The notes under the pieces are model-generated. The model saw nothing but the letters and a program-made list of their open reading frames with translations, made no database searches and was not told the DNA's origin. Shown in pieces: positions 34,227-42,560 of a stretch of 64,000 nt of DNA. Source of the DNA: Streptomyces sp. CB01580 (GTDB lineage Bacteria; Actinomycetota; Actinomycetes; Streptomycetales; Streptomycetaceae); contig NZ_LIXJ01000032.1 in NCBI RefSeq assembly GCF_001905795.1, forward strand, positions 1 through 64,000, read 5' to 3'. A program made the position numbers and the translations under genes. Position 1 is the stretch's first letter. Each line of letters begins with the position of its first letter.

Positions 34227-34555
34227 GCGGTCCCGCCCCCACCCCGCGCGCAATCGCGCTGAACGGTCCGGCCACCCGGCCACCGGTCCGGGCGGAACAG
34301 GGCCGAGCGGTCCAGTCACCGGTCCCGGCGGAAACGCGCCGAGCGGTCCGGCCGACGCCCACCCCGCGCGCCGCGCCTACCGGGCGCCAGTGATCCTCCG
34401 GTGGCGTATCGGTGACCTCGTTGAACTCTTGATGATCCCGGGCGATCCCCGGTGATCCATCGATGCCCTCTTGGTGATCTTCGGGACTTTGGTCCCGGGG
34501 CAACCGGGGCAGGGGCCTCTTCCCGCCGCCGGGGGGTGCCGGAAGAGTGGAGGAC
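34227..34555. promoter_or_regulatory. Intergenic region with recurrent TGATC motifs
   Basis: 329 bp with no supported gene. The left half has GC-rich degenerate repeats around GAGCGGTCC (34226, 34261, 34309, 34343). The right half, 34388-34485, carries five GRTGATC/GGCGATC-like heptamers on one strand and one GGTGACC. The cluster sits just upstream of the FMN-binding protein gene and may be its regulatory region. Confidence 0.4.
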
Positions 34556-35008
34556 ATGCCCTCTGAGGATCTCCACGCGCTCGAACTGCTCGGCCGCGTC
34601 GCGTACGGCCGGCTGGCGACGAGCATGCGGGCCCTTCCGATACTGGCCGTGGCCCGTCACATTGTCGCCGACGGCCGGGTCGTCCTGCGGATGCACGAGG
34701 GCCTCGGCTATCACGACGCGTGCGACGGCACGGTGGTGGCGTACGGGGCGGACAACTACCACACCGCGCCCTCGGGGTACGACGGCGAGCTGTGGTCCGT
34801 GCAGTTCACCGGCCCCGCGCAGATCGTGCACCCGACCCCCGGGCAGCGGGAACGCTTCGGTGACGCACCCTCCGTGGTCAACGGGGAGCCCTTCGCCCCT
34901 GCCTACCTCGCGGTCGCCCCGCACTTCGTCACCGTGCACACGCTCGGCTTCCACGCACACTCCGGACTTTCACGCAAGTCAGCCGATCCACAACACAGCG
35001 TGATCTAA
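34556..35008 (+). CDS. Pyridoxamine 5'-phosphate oxidase family (FMN-binding split barrel)
   Basis: 150 aa. A split-barrel flavin-binding protein: ALELLGRVAYGRLATSMRAL, then PILAVARHIVADGRVVLRMH and GTVVAYGADN. In Streptomyces these are usually FMN- or F420-binding reductases of unknown substrate or nitroreductase-like proteins, not vitamin B6 enzymes. ATG 34556 has GGAGG only 2-3 bases upstream; GTG 34547 would add three residues. It has its own upstream region, and the APH-fold gene starts 10 bases after its stop. Confidence 0.85.
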   Translation: MPSEDLHALELLGRVAYGRLATSMRALPILAVARHIVADGRVVLRMHEGLGYHDACDGTVVAYGADNYHTAPSGYDGELWSVQFTGPAQIVHPTPGQRERFGDAPSVVNGEPFAPAYLAVAPHFVTVHTLGFHAHSGLSRKSADPQHSVI

Positions 35009-35018
35009 CATCTGGCGG

Positions 35019-36404
35019 GTGCTGCGCTCATCTGTGCCCCTTTCAGCCCTTTCGCCGGGTCCGTCGGTCCTTACCGCCGCCCCGTCGGTCCTTCCTTCCG
35101 CACCGCCGGTTCTCCCCGCCGCTCCGTCGGCCGTGCCCCGGGCGGTCGTGCCCCGTCCGGCCGTACCCCGTCCGGCCGTACCTCGCCCGGCGATCCCCCG
35201 TCCGGCCGCACCTCGCCCGACGGCGACCCGCCCGAGCGCATCGAGCCACTTGAACGGAACGGACCATCCGGACGGAACGGATCACCGGGACGGGACAAAC
35301 CGCTGGGACAGGACGGACCGCCGGGACCGGACGGACCGCCCGAACGCGACGGACCGTCAGGACGCGAGCCGCCCCACCGGGCCGCGCCCGCCCGTGCCGC
35401 CGGTCGAAGAGGTGCTGCGCCGCTACCCGAACGCCGGTGCGCCGCTCACCTGCAAGCCCATCACGCAGGGCCTGCTCAACCACGGCTACCGCGTCTCCAC
35501 CACGCGCGGCGCCTACTTCCTCAAGCACCACCTCGACGCCTCCACCGGCGACCGCGCCACGATCGTGCGCCAGCACCGCGCCACCCAGCGCCTCCAGTCG
35601 CTCGGGCTGCCGGTCGCCCCGCCCGTCGAGGACGTCGAGGGGGACACGGTCACGGAGATCGGCGGCCGGTGCTACGCCCTGCACCCCTGGGTCGACGGGC
35701 TGCACCGGACCGGTGACCAGCTGACCCGCGCCGAGTCCCGGCGGCTCGGCGCCCTGCTCGGCGCCGTGCACATCGGACTGGAAAGGGTCATGGGCACGCT
35801 CCCTGAGCCGGCCGGGCGGTCCGGCGGGCACCCGAGCCCGGACCCCGTCGACACCTTCACGCTGATCGACGAGCTGCTGGCCGCGGCGCGCGGTCGGCGG
35901 CACCGCGACTGCTTCGACGAACTGGCCGAACACCGCCTGCTGGAACGGCGCGCCCTGCTGGAACGGCACGCCGACCGACGGCCTCCCGCCCCCGACGTCC
36001 CGGCCACCGGCTGGGTGCACGGCGACTTCCACCCGCTGAACGTCCTCTACCGGGGCACGGACCCGGTCGCGATCCTCGACTGGGACCGGCTGGGGGTCCA
36101 GCCACGCGCGGAGGAGGCGGTGCGGGCGGCGGCGATCTTCTTCGTGCGGCCGGGCGGGGAACTGGAGTTGGCGAAGGTACGGGCGTACGCGGGGGCCTAC
36201 CGGCGGGCGGCCGGGGCGGGGACGGCCGAGCTGGCCGCGGCGGTGCACCGGGTGTGGTGGGAGCGGCTCAACGACTTCTGGATACTGCGCTGGCGGTACT
36301 GCCTGCACGACCGGAGGGCCGACCCGCAGTTCCCGGCGGTGTCGGCCCTGGTGGTCTGGTGGACGCGCGAGTACGAGGCGGTGTGCGAGGCGTTCATGGG
36401 GTGA
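35019..36404 (+). CDS. Aminoglycoside phosphotransferase-fold kinase with low-complexity N-terminus
   Basis: 461 aa from GTG 35019. Residues 130-461 form an APH/choline-kinase-like fold: Lys in YFLKHHLD, catalytic loop VHGDFHPLNVLY and metal-binding AILDWDRLG. The substrate is unknown; homologues phosphorylate small alcohols or sugars and not necessarily antibiotics. Residues 1-125 are disordered: Pro-Arg-Pro repeats (VPRPAVPRPAVPRPAI), then Asp-Gly-Thr/Asp-Arg-Thr repeats. An in-frame GTG at 35394 would start just before the folded domain, but has no ribosome site, so the true start is uncertain. Confidence 0.85.
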   Translation: MLRSSVPLSALSPGPSVLTAAPSVLPSAPPVLPAAPSAVPRAVVPRPAVPRPAVPRPAIPRPAAPRPTATRPSASSHLNGTDHPDGTDHRDGTNRWDRTDRRDRTDRPNATDRQDASRPTGPRPPVPPVEEVLRRYPNAGAPLTCKPITQGLLNHGYRVSTTRGAYFLKHHLDASTGDRATIVRQHRATQRLQSLGLPVAPPVEDVEGDTVTEIGGRCYALHPWVDGLHRTGDQLTRAESRRLGALLGAVHIGLERVMGTLPEPAGRSGGHPSPDPVDTFTLIDELLAAARGRRHRDCFDELAEHRLLERRALLERHADRRPPAPDVPATGWVHGDFHPLNVLYRGTDPVAILDWDRLGVQPRAEEAVRAAAIFFVRPGGELELAKVRAYAGAYRRAAGAGTAELAAAVHRVWWERLNDFWILRWRYCLHDRRADPQFPAVSALVVWWTREYEAVCEAFMG

Positions 36405-36505
36405 CGTCGGCGGGGGTGGGCCCCGGCGTCCGCGCGGGGGCGGTGGCTCCGGAGCCACCGCCGGCCGCCTCACGCGGGGCCGATCCCGGCCGGTTCGCAC
36501 AGAAC

Positions 36506-36538
36506 CGCCCCGGGCCGGAAAACCTTCGGCCCGGGGCG
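36506..36538. terminator. Bidirectional terminator hairpin
   Basis: A perfect 12-bp stem (36506-36517 with 36527-36538) and 9-base A-rich loop between convergent genes. Confidence 0.75.
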
Positions 36539-36586
36539 CTCCTCTTCCGCAGTCACGCGCCCACGACGATCACGCGGCGCCGTCGG

Positions 36587-38230
36587 TCACTGGCCGGTCC
36601 CCGTCGAGGTCCCCAGGGGACCGGAGGCGGTTCCGGTCGTCCCGTTGTTGGTGCCGCTGCCGTCGGTCGTGCCGGTGCTTCCGTCCGTCGTACCGGTACT
36701 GCCGTCGGTGGTACCGGTACTGCCGTCGGTCGTGCCGGTGCTTCCGTCCGTCGTACCGGTACTGCCGTCCGTCGTACCGGTGTTGCCCTCGGACGTCCCC
36801 GTGCCGCCGTCCCCCGTACCGCCCGTGGCCGGAGTCGTCGGCTGGTCGGAGGACGGCTCGTTCGGCTGGTTCGGCCGGGCCGGCGGGGAGTAGGAGTGAC
36901 GGGGCCACGTGCCCTGCTGGTCGCCGCTGGAGTTCTCCGGCTGCTGGTCCTGCTCGGTCTCCTCGTCCTTCGGCGTCGGCGAACTCTCCGGCGAGGACGT
37001 CGAGCTGGAGGTCGGAGCCGGCGGCTTCTCGCGCTGGTCGGCGTTGTCGTTCGCGGCCTTGACCGCGAGGGCGACCCCGGCGCCGATGGCGATCAGCGCG
37101 AACACGACGAACAGCCACATCTTGCCGCGCCCGCCGGCGCTCTGGTGCCCGCCCTCGTAGCCGCCGTCGTCCGGGTTCATCGGCGGCAGGATCGGCCCCT
37201 GCGAGGTGTCGCCGTGGCGGGGGTGGTTCATCGCCATCGTGCCGCCGGTGACGCCCATGGGCGGGGTGTGCCCGCCCTCGAACATCGTGGCCGGGCCGGT
37301 GTTCCAGGTTCCGGTGTGCCCGCCCTGCGTCTGGAGCATCTGCAGGCTGTACTGGATGAGTCCGCGCATCTCCTCGGCGCTCTGGAACCGGTCGTCCGGG
37401 TCCTTCGCGAGCGAGCGCATGACCAGCCCGTCCAGCTCCGGCGGGGCCGCGTCCAGCACCTGCGACGGCGGAACCGGCATGTCCTGCACATGCTGGTACA
37501 CGACGGACAGCGGCGTCTCGCCCGTGAACGGGGGCCGCAGCGCGAGGAGTTCGTACAGCAGGCAGCCGGTCGCGTAGAGGTCGGAGCGGTGGTCGACCGC
37601 CTTGCCCAGTGCCTGCTCCGGAGAGAGGTACTGGGGCGTGCCCATGACCATGCCGGTCTGCGTCATCGTCGACTGCGCGCCGTGCAGCGCGCGGGCGATG
37701 CCGAAGTCCATCACCTTGACCGCGCCCGAGTTCGTGATGATCACGTTGGCGGGCTTGATGTCGCGGTGCACGATGCCGTGCTGGTGCGAGTAGGCGAGCG
37801 CCTCCAGCACCCCCGAGACAATGATCAGTGCCTGCTCGGACGGCGGGGCCTCGGCGCTGAGCAGCAGATCACGGATGGTGCGGCCCTCGACGAGCTCCAT
37901 CACGATGTAGGGGACGGTCTGGCCGCCCACGACGTCCTCGCCGGAGTCGTACACGGCGACGATCGCGTGGTGGTTGAGACCGGCCACCGACTGCGCCTCG
38001 CGCGTGAACCGGGCCTTGGAGACCGGATCCTCGGCAAGATCGGAACGCAGGAGCTTCACCGCGACCGTACGTCCCAGCCTGACGTCCTCGGCCGCGAAGA
38101 CCTCGGCCATACCGCCACGGCCGAGGCGGTGGGTCATCCGGTAGCGCCCGTCACCGACGACGCCGCCGATGCCCCAGGAGTCGGTGCCATCCGAGACTCC
38201 GCCGCCGTTTGCTTCGGAATCGGGTGCCAT
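36587..38230 (-). CDS. Membrane Ser/Thr protein kinase with Gly/Thr-rich extracytoplasmic tail
   Basis: 547 aa. Kinase domain about 30-300: glycine loop LGRGGMAEV, Lys59 (VAVKLLR), HRDIKPANV, DFG in VMDFGIARA, and APE-like MGTPQYLSPEQ. A juxtamembrane Gly/Pro-rich segment, one transmembrane helix (WLFVVFALIAIGAGVAL, near residue 395) and an extracellular Ser/Thr/Pro-rich tail follow. The tail ends in about six TGTTDGS heptapeptide repeats. No PASTA domain. ATG 38230 starts the conserved region, with GGCGAGGA upstream. Divergent from a second kinase. Such pairs belong to the PknA/PknB-like group controlling wall growth and secondary metabolism. Confidence 0.93.
   Translation of the reverse strand: MAPDSEANGGGVSDGTDSWGIGGVVGDGRYRMTHRLGRGGMAEVFAAEDVRLGRTVAVKLLRSDLAEDPVSKARFTREAQSVAGLNHHAIVAVYDSGEDVVGGQTVPYIVMELVEGRTIRDLLLSAEAPPSEQALIIVSGVLEALAYSHQHGIVHRDIKPANVIITNSGAVKVMDFGIARALHGAQSTMTQTGMVMGTPQYLSPEQALGKAVDHRSDLYATGCLLYELLALRPPFTGETPLSVVYQHVQDMPVPPSQVLDAAPPELDGLVMRSLAKDPDDRFQSAEEMRGLIQYSLQMLQTQGGHTGTWNTGPATMFEGGHTPPMGVTGGTMAMNHPRHGDTSQGPILPPMNPDDGGYEGGHQSAGGRGKMWLFVVFALIAIGAGVALAVKAANDNADQREKPPAPTSSSTSSPESSPTPKDEETEQDQQPENSSGDQQGTWPRHSYSPPARPNQPNEPSSDQPTTPATGGTGDGGTGTSEGNTGTTDGSTGTTDGSTGTTDGSTGTTDGSTGTTDGSTGTTDGSGTNNGTTGTASGPLGTSTGTGQ
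36660..36785. repeat. 21-bp coding tandem repeat, six units
   Basis: About six copies of a 21-bp unit (CCGTCGGTCGTGCCGGTGCTT and close variants on the plus strand) encode the TGTTDGS heptapeptides at the C-terminus of the kinase. Units differ mainly at third codon positions. Slippage could vary the tail length. Confidence 0.85.
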
Positions 38231-38601
38231 CAGTCCTCGCCGTCGTATCTGTCCGCGCGTCCGCGGGTTCTCACGGTGTCCAGTGCCGCTCCCGGCAACG
38301 TTCGCCCCGTCGCACCGTCCGGGCAAACCTTGGCGGTCATGGCACTAGAGCTGCATTGCCACGTCACGCTACAGCCTTTGGCGGACACACCGTTCCCGCG
38401 AGGCACGGCCCGGCGAACCGCCCCGCGGGGACCTATGGGGAGCCCGCGCGGATTCCATGCGGTTCCTGTAACGCTTCCGGGACGCTTCTTGTGCGGAGGG
38501 TCACGGAACGGGCACCCGGCTTGACGTGTCGGACCCCTGGGGCAGACTTGGCGCGTAATAGGGATCACCGCGTGAGTCGCGCGCCGAGGGGGAAGCAAGT
38601 C
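38231..38601. promoter_or_regulatory. Divergent promoter region between two kinases
   Basis: 371 bp containing the second copy of the palindromic repeat element (38280-38348). No gene is supported here. Promoters for both kinases must lie here; I can name none with confidence. The kinase 2 ribosome site (GAGGGGGAAG) is at about 38586-38595. Confidence 0.5.
38280..38348. repeat. Palindromic interspersed repeat, copy 2 (inverted)
   Basis: 69 bp, the reverse complement of the element at 3718-3798 with an internal deletion of about 14 bases and a few substitutions. Ends CCAGTGCC and GGCACTAG. It lies 49 bases upstream of the kinase 1 start. Confidence 0.85.
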
Positions 38602-40290
38602 ATGAGCCAGGACGGCGCACACGGCGCGCAGAGCGCGCAGGGCCGCTATGCGGGCGGCTCGGTCGCCGGTGGCCGGTACCAGCTTCGCGACCTGCTCGGC
38701 GAGGGCGGCATGGCGTCCGTGTACCTGGCGTACGACACCGCGCTGGACCGACAGGTCGCGATCAAGACGCTCCACACGGAGCTGGGCCGCGAGCAGTCCT
38801 TCCGCGAGCGGTTCCGCCGCGAGGCGCAGGCCGTTGCCAAATTGCAGCACACCAATATCGTCTCGGTCTTCGACACCGGCGAGGACGAGCTCGGCGGCGC
38901 GCTGATGCCGTACATCGTCATGGAGTACGTGGAGGGGCAGCCGCTCGGCTCCGTGCTCCAGGCGGACATCCAGAAGTACGGGGCGATGCCCGCCGACAAG
39001 GCGCTCAAGGTGACGTCCGACGTGCTGGCCGCGCTGGACACCAGCCACGAGATGGCGCTGGTCCACCGCGACATCAAGCCGGGCAACGTGATGATGACCA
39101 AGCGCGGTGTCGTGAAGGTCATGGACTTCGGCATCGCCCGCGCCATGCAGTCGGGCGTCACGTCGATGACCCAGACCGGCATGGTCGTCGGCACCCCTCA
39201 GTACCTCTCCCCCGAACAGGCCCTGGGCCGCGGGGTCGACGCGCGCTCCGACCTGTACTCGGTCGGCATCATGCTGTTCCAGCTGCTGACCGGCCGCCTC
39301 CCGTTCGACGCGGACTCGCCGCTCGCCATCGCGTACGCGCACGTCCAGGAGGAGCCGGTCGCGCCCTCCACCGTCAACCGCGCGGTCACCCCGGCGATGG
39401 ACGCGCTCGTCGCCCGCGCGCTGAAGAAGAACCCCAACGAGCGCTTCCCGAGCGCTGCGGCGATGCAGGACGAGATCGCGCGCGTGCTGAGCGCGGGCGG
39501 TCAAACGGGCGCCCCGGTGATCGTCGCGGGCGGCCCGGTGAACAGCGGCTCGGGCGTCGGCTCGACGGTCTTCCCGCCGGTCGACCAGACCACCCCGGCG
39601 CCGCAGAACGTCCAGACGCCCTACCAGCCGGGCCCGTACCAGCAGGGCACCCAGCCGGGTCCGTACGGTCCGGCGACCCCGGCCCCCGCGACCGGCCCGT
39701 CGTGCGGCTATCCGCAGTCGGCTCCGGCGTACCAGAACCAGGCAGCGATGTCATCGGTGCCGACGGCGCCGTCGATGCAGCAGACCCCGCCGCCGCCGTA
39801 CACGGTCGGACCGCAGACCGCCCCGAGCGGTGGCGGTGGCGGCGGTGGCGGTGGCGGTTCGAAGCGGAGCATGCCGGTGGTCGTCGGCGCGATCGTGGTC
39901 GCGCTGGTCGCGATAGGCGGGCTGGTCACGTACCTCTCGCTGCAGGGCTCGGACACGGGCCGGGACAACAAGGCCGACGAGACCCCGGCCGCGACGGGCG
40001 AGCACAAGCCGCCGGAGCGGAACCGGACGATGAAGACCGAGAAGTGCACGGACCCGCTGGAGAGCACCGACGACCCGGCGAAGGTCGACGCGCCGAACTT
40101 CCTCTACAAGGACTTCCTGTCCGCCAAGGCGTGCGCCGACGCGGCCGGCTGGGTCGTCAAGAAGGTCGAGGTTCCGGGGAACACGTACGCCGAGGACCAG
40201 ATCATCGACCAGTTCCCGTCCGCCAACACCGCCGTGGACAAGGTGGGCGCCAAGTTCGAGCTGCGCGTCGCGACGGGCGACCCGGCCTGA
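38602..40290 (+). CDS. Membrane Ser/Thr protein kinase with PASTA-like domain
   Basis: 562 aa. Kinase domain about 25-290: LGEGGMASVYLAYD, Lys55 (VAIKTLH), HRDIKPGNV, VMDFGIARA. Then a Pro/Gln/Tyr-rich segment (about 310-420), a Gly10 run, a transmembrane helix (VVVGAIVVALVAIGGLVTYL, about 430-450) and an extracellular region. The last 65 residues (ACADAAGWVVKKVEVPGN, IIDQFPSANTAVDKVG) look like one PASTA domain, the peptidoglycan/beta-lactam-sensing module. ATG 38602 has GGGGGAAG 7-8 bases upstream. Divergent paralogue of the neighbouring kinase. Confidence 0.93.
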   Translation: MSQDGAHGAQSAQGRYAGGSVAGGRYQLRDLLGEGGMASVYLAYDTALDRQVAIKTLHTELGREQSFRERFRREAQAVAKLQHTNIVSVFDTGEDELGGALMPYIVMEYVEGQPLGSVLQADIQKYGAMPADKALKVTSDVLAALDTSHEMALVHRDIKPGNVMMTKRGVVKVMDFGIARAMQSGVTSMTQTGMVVGTPQYLSPEQALGRGVDARSDLYSVGIMLFQLLTGRLPFDADSPLAIAYAHVQEEPVAPSTVNRAVTPAMDALVARALKKNPNERFPSAAAMQDEIARVLSAGGQTGAPVIVAGGPVNSGSGVGSTVFPPVDQTTPAPQNVQTPYQPGPYQQGTQPGPYGPATPAPATGPSCGYPQSAPAYQNQAAMSSVPTAPSMQQTPPPPYTVGPQTAPSGGGGGGGGGGSKRSMPVVVGAIVVALVAIGGLVTYLSLQGSDTGRDNKADETPAATGEHKPPERNRTMKTEKCTDPLESTDDPAKVDAPNFLYKDFLSAKACADAAGWVVKKVEVPGNTYAEDQIIDQFPSANTAVDKVGAKFELRVATGDPA

Positions 40291-40601
40291 GCGGATCCGG
40301 CCCCCGGTGGCGTGTCCGGCTGTCCCGGCCTGGCGCACCGCCTCGACGGTGACGGGTCCGGCTGTCCCCGGTGACGAGTTCGGCCGCCCCCGGTGACGGG
40401 GGCATGTCGGCCCGGCCTCCGACGACGGGCGGGTGCGGGACGGATCGGGCTTGCCTCCGAGTGGCCGCGCGTGGGTCCTTTGTGACGGCACAACCGGATG
40501 CGGCGCTCCCGGGGAGAGACGGAACCCTGCATGTCCACGACATCCCGCATGTCCGAAACATCCGAGATGCTGGACATGTTGCGTCATGTGACTCTGACCT
40601 C
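40291..40601. promoter_or_regulatory. Intergenic region with CATGTCC repeats
   Basis: 311 bp without a supported gene. The right end holds CATGTCC at 40530-40536 and 40548-40554 and its inverse GGACATG at 40572-40578. Together they form a dyad with 17-base spacing shortly before the next start codon. It could be an operator. Confidence 0.35.
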
Positions 40602-41495
40602 ATGGCTCAAGGACTTCTGCCTTCGCGATCCACGAGGTGCGTGGCCTGCCTCATACTCTCGGCGGGCGCGGCACTGGGGGCCGCGGCCGGTGAGGCGCAC
40701 GCGGGCCGACGCCCGAGCGGCGACATACCGCGTACGGGCGACGCCCCGGTGACGACTGCGACGGTCACGATGACCACGCCTCTCGCCCACCCCTCGCCCG
40801 CCCCCGGTGCCGAACCATCGGCCAGGGGCCTCACCTCTTCGGCCGAACCGTCCGCCCTCCTCGCGGACACACCCCCTGGCCACAGTCCGTTCACCCCCAC
40901 GCCTCCGGCGCCCGGAGCGCCCATATCCCTCTCCTCCCCCGCCGCGCCCCTTCCGTCCGGGTCCGCGCACACCGCCGCTTCGACCCCCGCCCCCGCGGCC
41001 CGCACGACGCCCCCGGACCCCGCCGCACCCTCGGCCTCGGCCTCGCCGGCCTCCCCGTCTTCCCCAGCCGCTTCGGGCTCCCCCACCCCCACCTCCAGCC
41101 CCTCCGCCGACGGAGAGCCGACGCCTCCGGAAACACAGCCCCCGCCCGCCGGGCGCGAGGCCGGAGAAGGGCGGACCCGGCCCGGCCGATCGCTCTCGCC
41201 GCAGGGGCACCCACAGGAACTCGCACCGGACCCCGCAGAGGATTTCGCACAGGCGGACGAATCGCTCGACGACTCCGCCGATCCCGACGCGCACCCCGCG
41301 GCCGTCGATCCGGCGCCGGCGATGCCCGACGGGAAACAGGCACCGAGCGCCTCCCCCGGGGCCGGCCGGAGCACCCCGCAGGCCCTCGACGGACCCTCCG
41401 CACGGCAGGTCCGACAGGTGTCCATGGGGGCGGGAATCGCGCTGATAGGACTGGGCCTGGGTTTCCTGGCCCTCCGCTTCCGGCACCCCGACTGA
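40602..41495 (+). CDS. Pro/Ala/Ser/Thr-rich exported protein with C-terminal membrane anchor
   Basis: 297 aa. After a basic start (MAQGLLPSRSTRC) comes a signal-peptide-like segment ending in GEAHAG near residue 36. About 220 residues of Pro/Ser/Ala/Thr-rich disordered sequence follow, then a C-terminal hydrophobic helix (GAGIALIGLGLGFLALRF) with a short basic tail. This is a surface stalk anchored by its C-terminus. There is no LPxTG-type sortase motif and no folded domain. The start has no good ribosome site; longer in-frame starts would lose the signal peptide. Function unknown. Confidence 0.7.
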   Translation: MAQGLLPSRSTRCVACLILSAGAALGAAAGEAHAGRRPSGDIPRTGDAPVTTATVTMTTPLAHPSPAPGAEPSARGLTSSAEPSALLADTPPGHSPFTPTPPAPGAPISLSSPAAPLPSGSAHTAASTPAPAARTTPPDPAAPSASASPASPSSPAASGSPTPTSSPSADGEPTPPETQPPPAGREAGEGRTRPGRSLSPQGHPQELAPDPAEDFAQADESLDDSADPDAHPAAVDPAPAMPDGKQAPSASPGAGRSTPQALDGPSARQVRQVSMGAGIALIGLGLGFLALRFRHPD

Positions 41496-41621
41496 CCTTC
41501 TCCGGCACGTGAATCCGGTCACCTCCACCCCTGGTCCACCGCCCGCCCCGGCGACCGCTCCCTGGCGTCCCCTGCCCCTCCTCCGCCCCTCATCCCCAGC
41601 GGCCTCGCCCCCGAAGACGAC

Positions 41622-41660
41622 TTGCACCGATGAACATACTCGGTATACATACTCAGTATG
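41622..41660 (+). promoter_or_regulatory. padR promoter and double operator, leaderless
   Basis: TTGCAC at 41622-41627 and TATACA at 41644-41649 (16-base spacing) predict transcription starting at or next to the padR ATG (41658). Two 13-base palindrome-like sites, CATACTCGGTATA (41635-41647) and CATACTCAGTATG (41648-41660), abut each other, cover the -10 and include the start codon. ATACTC-AGTAT is the classic PadR site form, so autorepression is likely. Confidence 0.75.
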
Positions 41661-42296
41661 TCGATCCGCCATGGGCTCTTGGCCCTGTTGGAGCGGGGCC
41701 CCAGATACGGTTCCCAGCTCCGTACCGAATTCGAGTCGCGCACCGGCTCCACCTGGCCGCTCAACGTCGGCCAGGTGTACACGACGCTGAGCCGGCTGGA
41801 GCGCGACGGCCTGGTCGTCCAGGACGATGAGGACGACCAGGGGCACGCCCTCTACGCGATCACCGACGGCGGCCGTACCGAGCTGCGGAACTGGTTCGAG
41901 ACGCCCGTCGACCGCAGCAGTCCGCCGCGTGATGAGCTGGCGATCAAGCTCGCGATGGCGGTCGGAGCGCCGGGCGTGGACATCCGGGCCGTCATCCAGT
42001 CCCAGCGCCACCACACCGTCAAGGCGATGCAGGACTACACCCGCCTCAAGGCGCAGGCCCTCACCGACGTCCCGGCCGACCGCGACGAGGTCGCCTGGCT
42101 GCTGGTGCTCGAACAGCTGATCTTCCATGCGGAGGCCGAGGCACGCTGGCTGGACCACTGCGAGTCACGGCTGGTGCGCCTCGCCGAGGCCGCCGCCACC
42201 GAACCGGAGCCCGAGCCGCGTGCCCCGAGCCGTGGCCCGGCTCGCGCCCCGGCTCGTACGCCTGCCCGCCTCGGCCGCCCGCGCGGCCGGGCCTGA
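41658..42296 (+). CDS. PadR family transcriptional regulator
   Basis: 212 aa. An N-terminal PadR winged helix (MSIRHGLLALLERGPRYGSQ, VGQVYTTLSRLERDGLVVQ), a helical dimerisation domain (VAWLLVLEQLIFHAEAEARW), then a Pro/Arg/Ala-rich disordered tail of about 30 residues. There is no Shine-Dalgarno; the start codon is within its own operator. It precedes an ABC exporter in the same direction, which it most probably represses. Confidence 0.93.
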   Translation: MSIRHGLLALLERGPRYGSQLRTEFESRTGSTWPLNVGQVYTTLSRLERDGLVVQDDEDDQGHALYAITDGGRTELRNWFETPVDRSSPPRDELAIKLAMAVGAPGVDIRAVIQSQRHHTVKAMQDYTRLKAQALTDVPADRDEVAWLLVLEQLIFHAEAEARWLDHCESRLVRLAEAAATEPEPEPRAPSRGPARAPARTPARLGRPRGRA

Positions 42297-42560
42297 CCGC
42301 GGCACGTAGCGCCCGCGTACGCCGCCGAGCCACCCGGCACCGCCGGACGCCCCGGTACCACCGGGATCGCCACGGCCTCGCCGGGAACGGGCCGGGGAAC
42401 ACCGGGACCACGGAGGCCACGAGAAGGCCGCCGAAGGCCACCCGCCGCAGCCCGCCACCGGCGCCTGCACACGCCCTCACCGGCGAACGGACCACCTCGG
42501 TGTCCGGACCTCGACGTCCGGCGCCGCACCACAGAACCGTCACAGGGGGAACCACCCACC

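Noticed and set aside
35019..36404. APH-fold gene as an antibiotic-resistance determinant
   Set aside because: The fold is shared by many metabolic kinases and no biosynthetic cluster is adjacent; resistance is not supported.
40602..41495. Pro/Ser/Ala-rich protein as a sortase substrate
   Set aside because: There is no LPxTG or LAxTG motif before the C-terminal helix; only a membrane anchor is supported.
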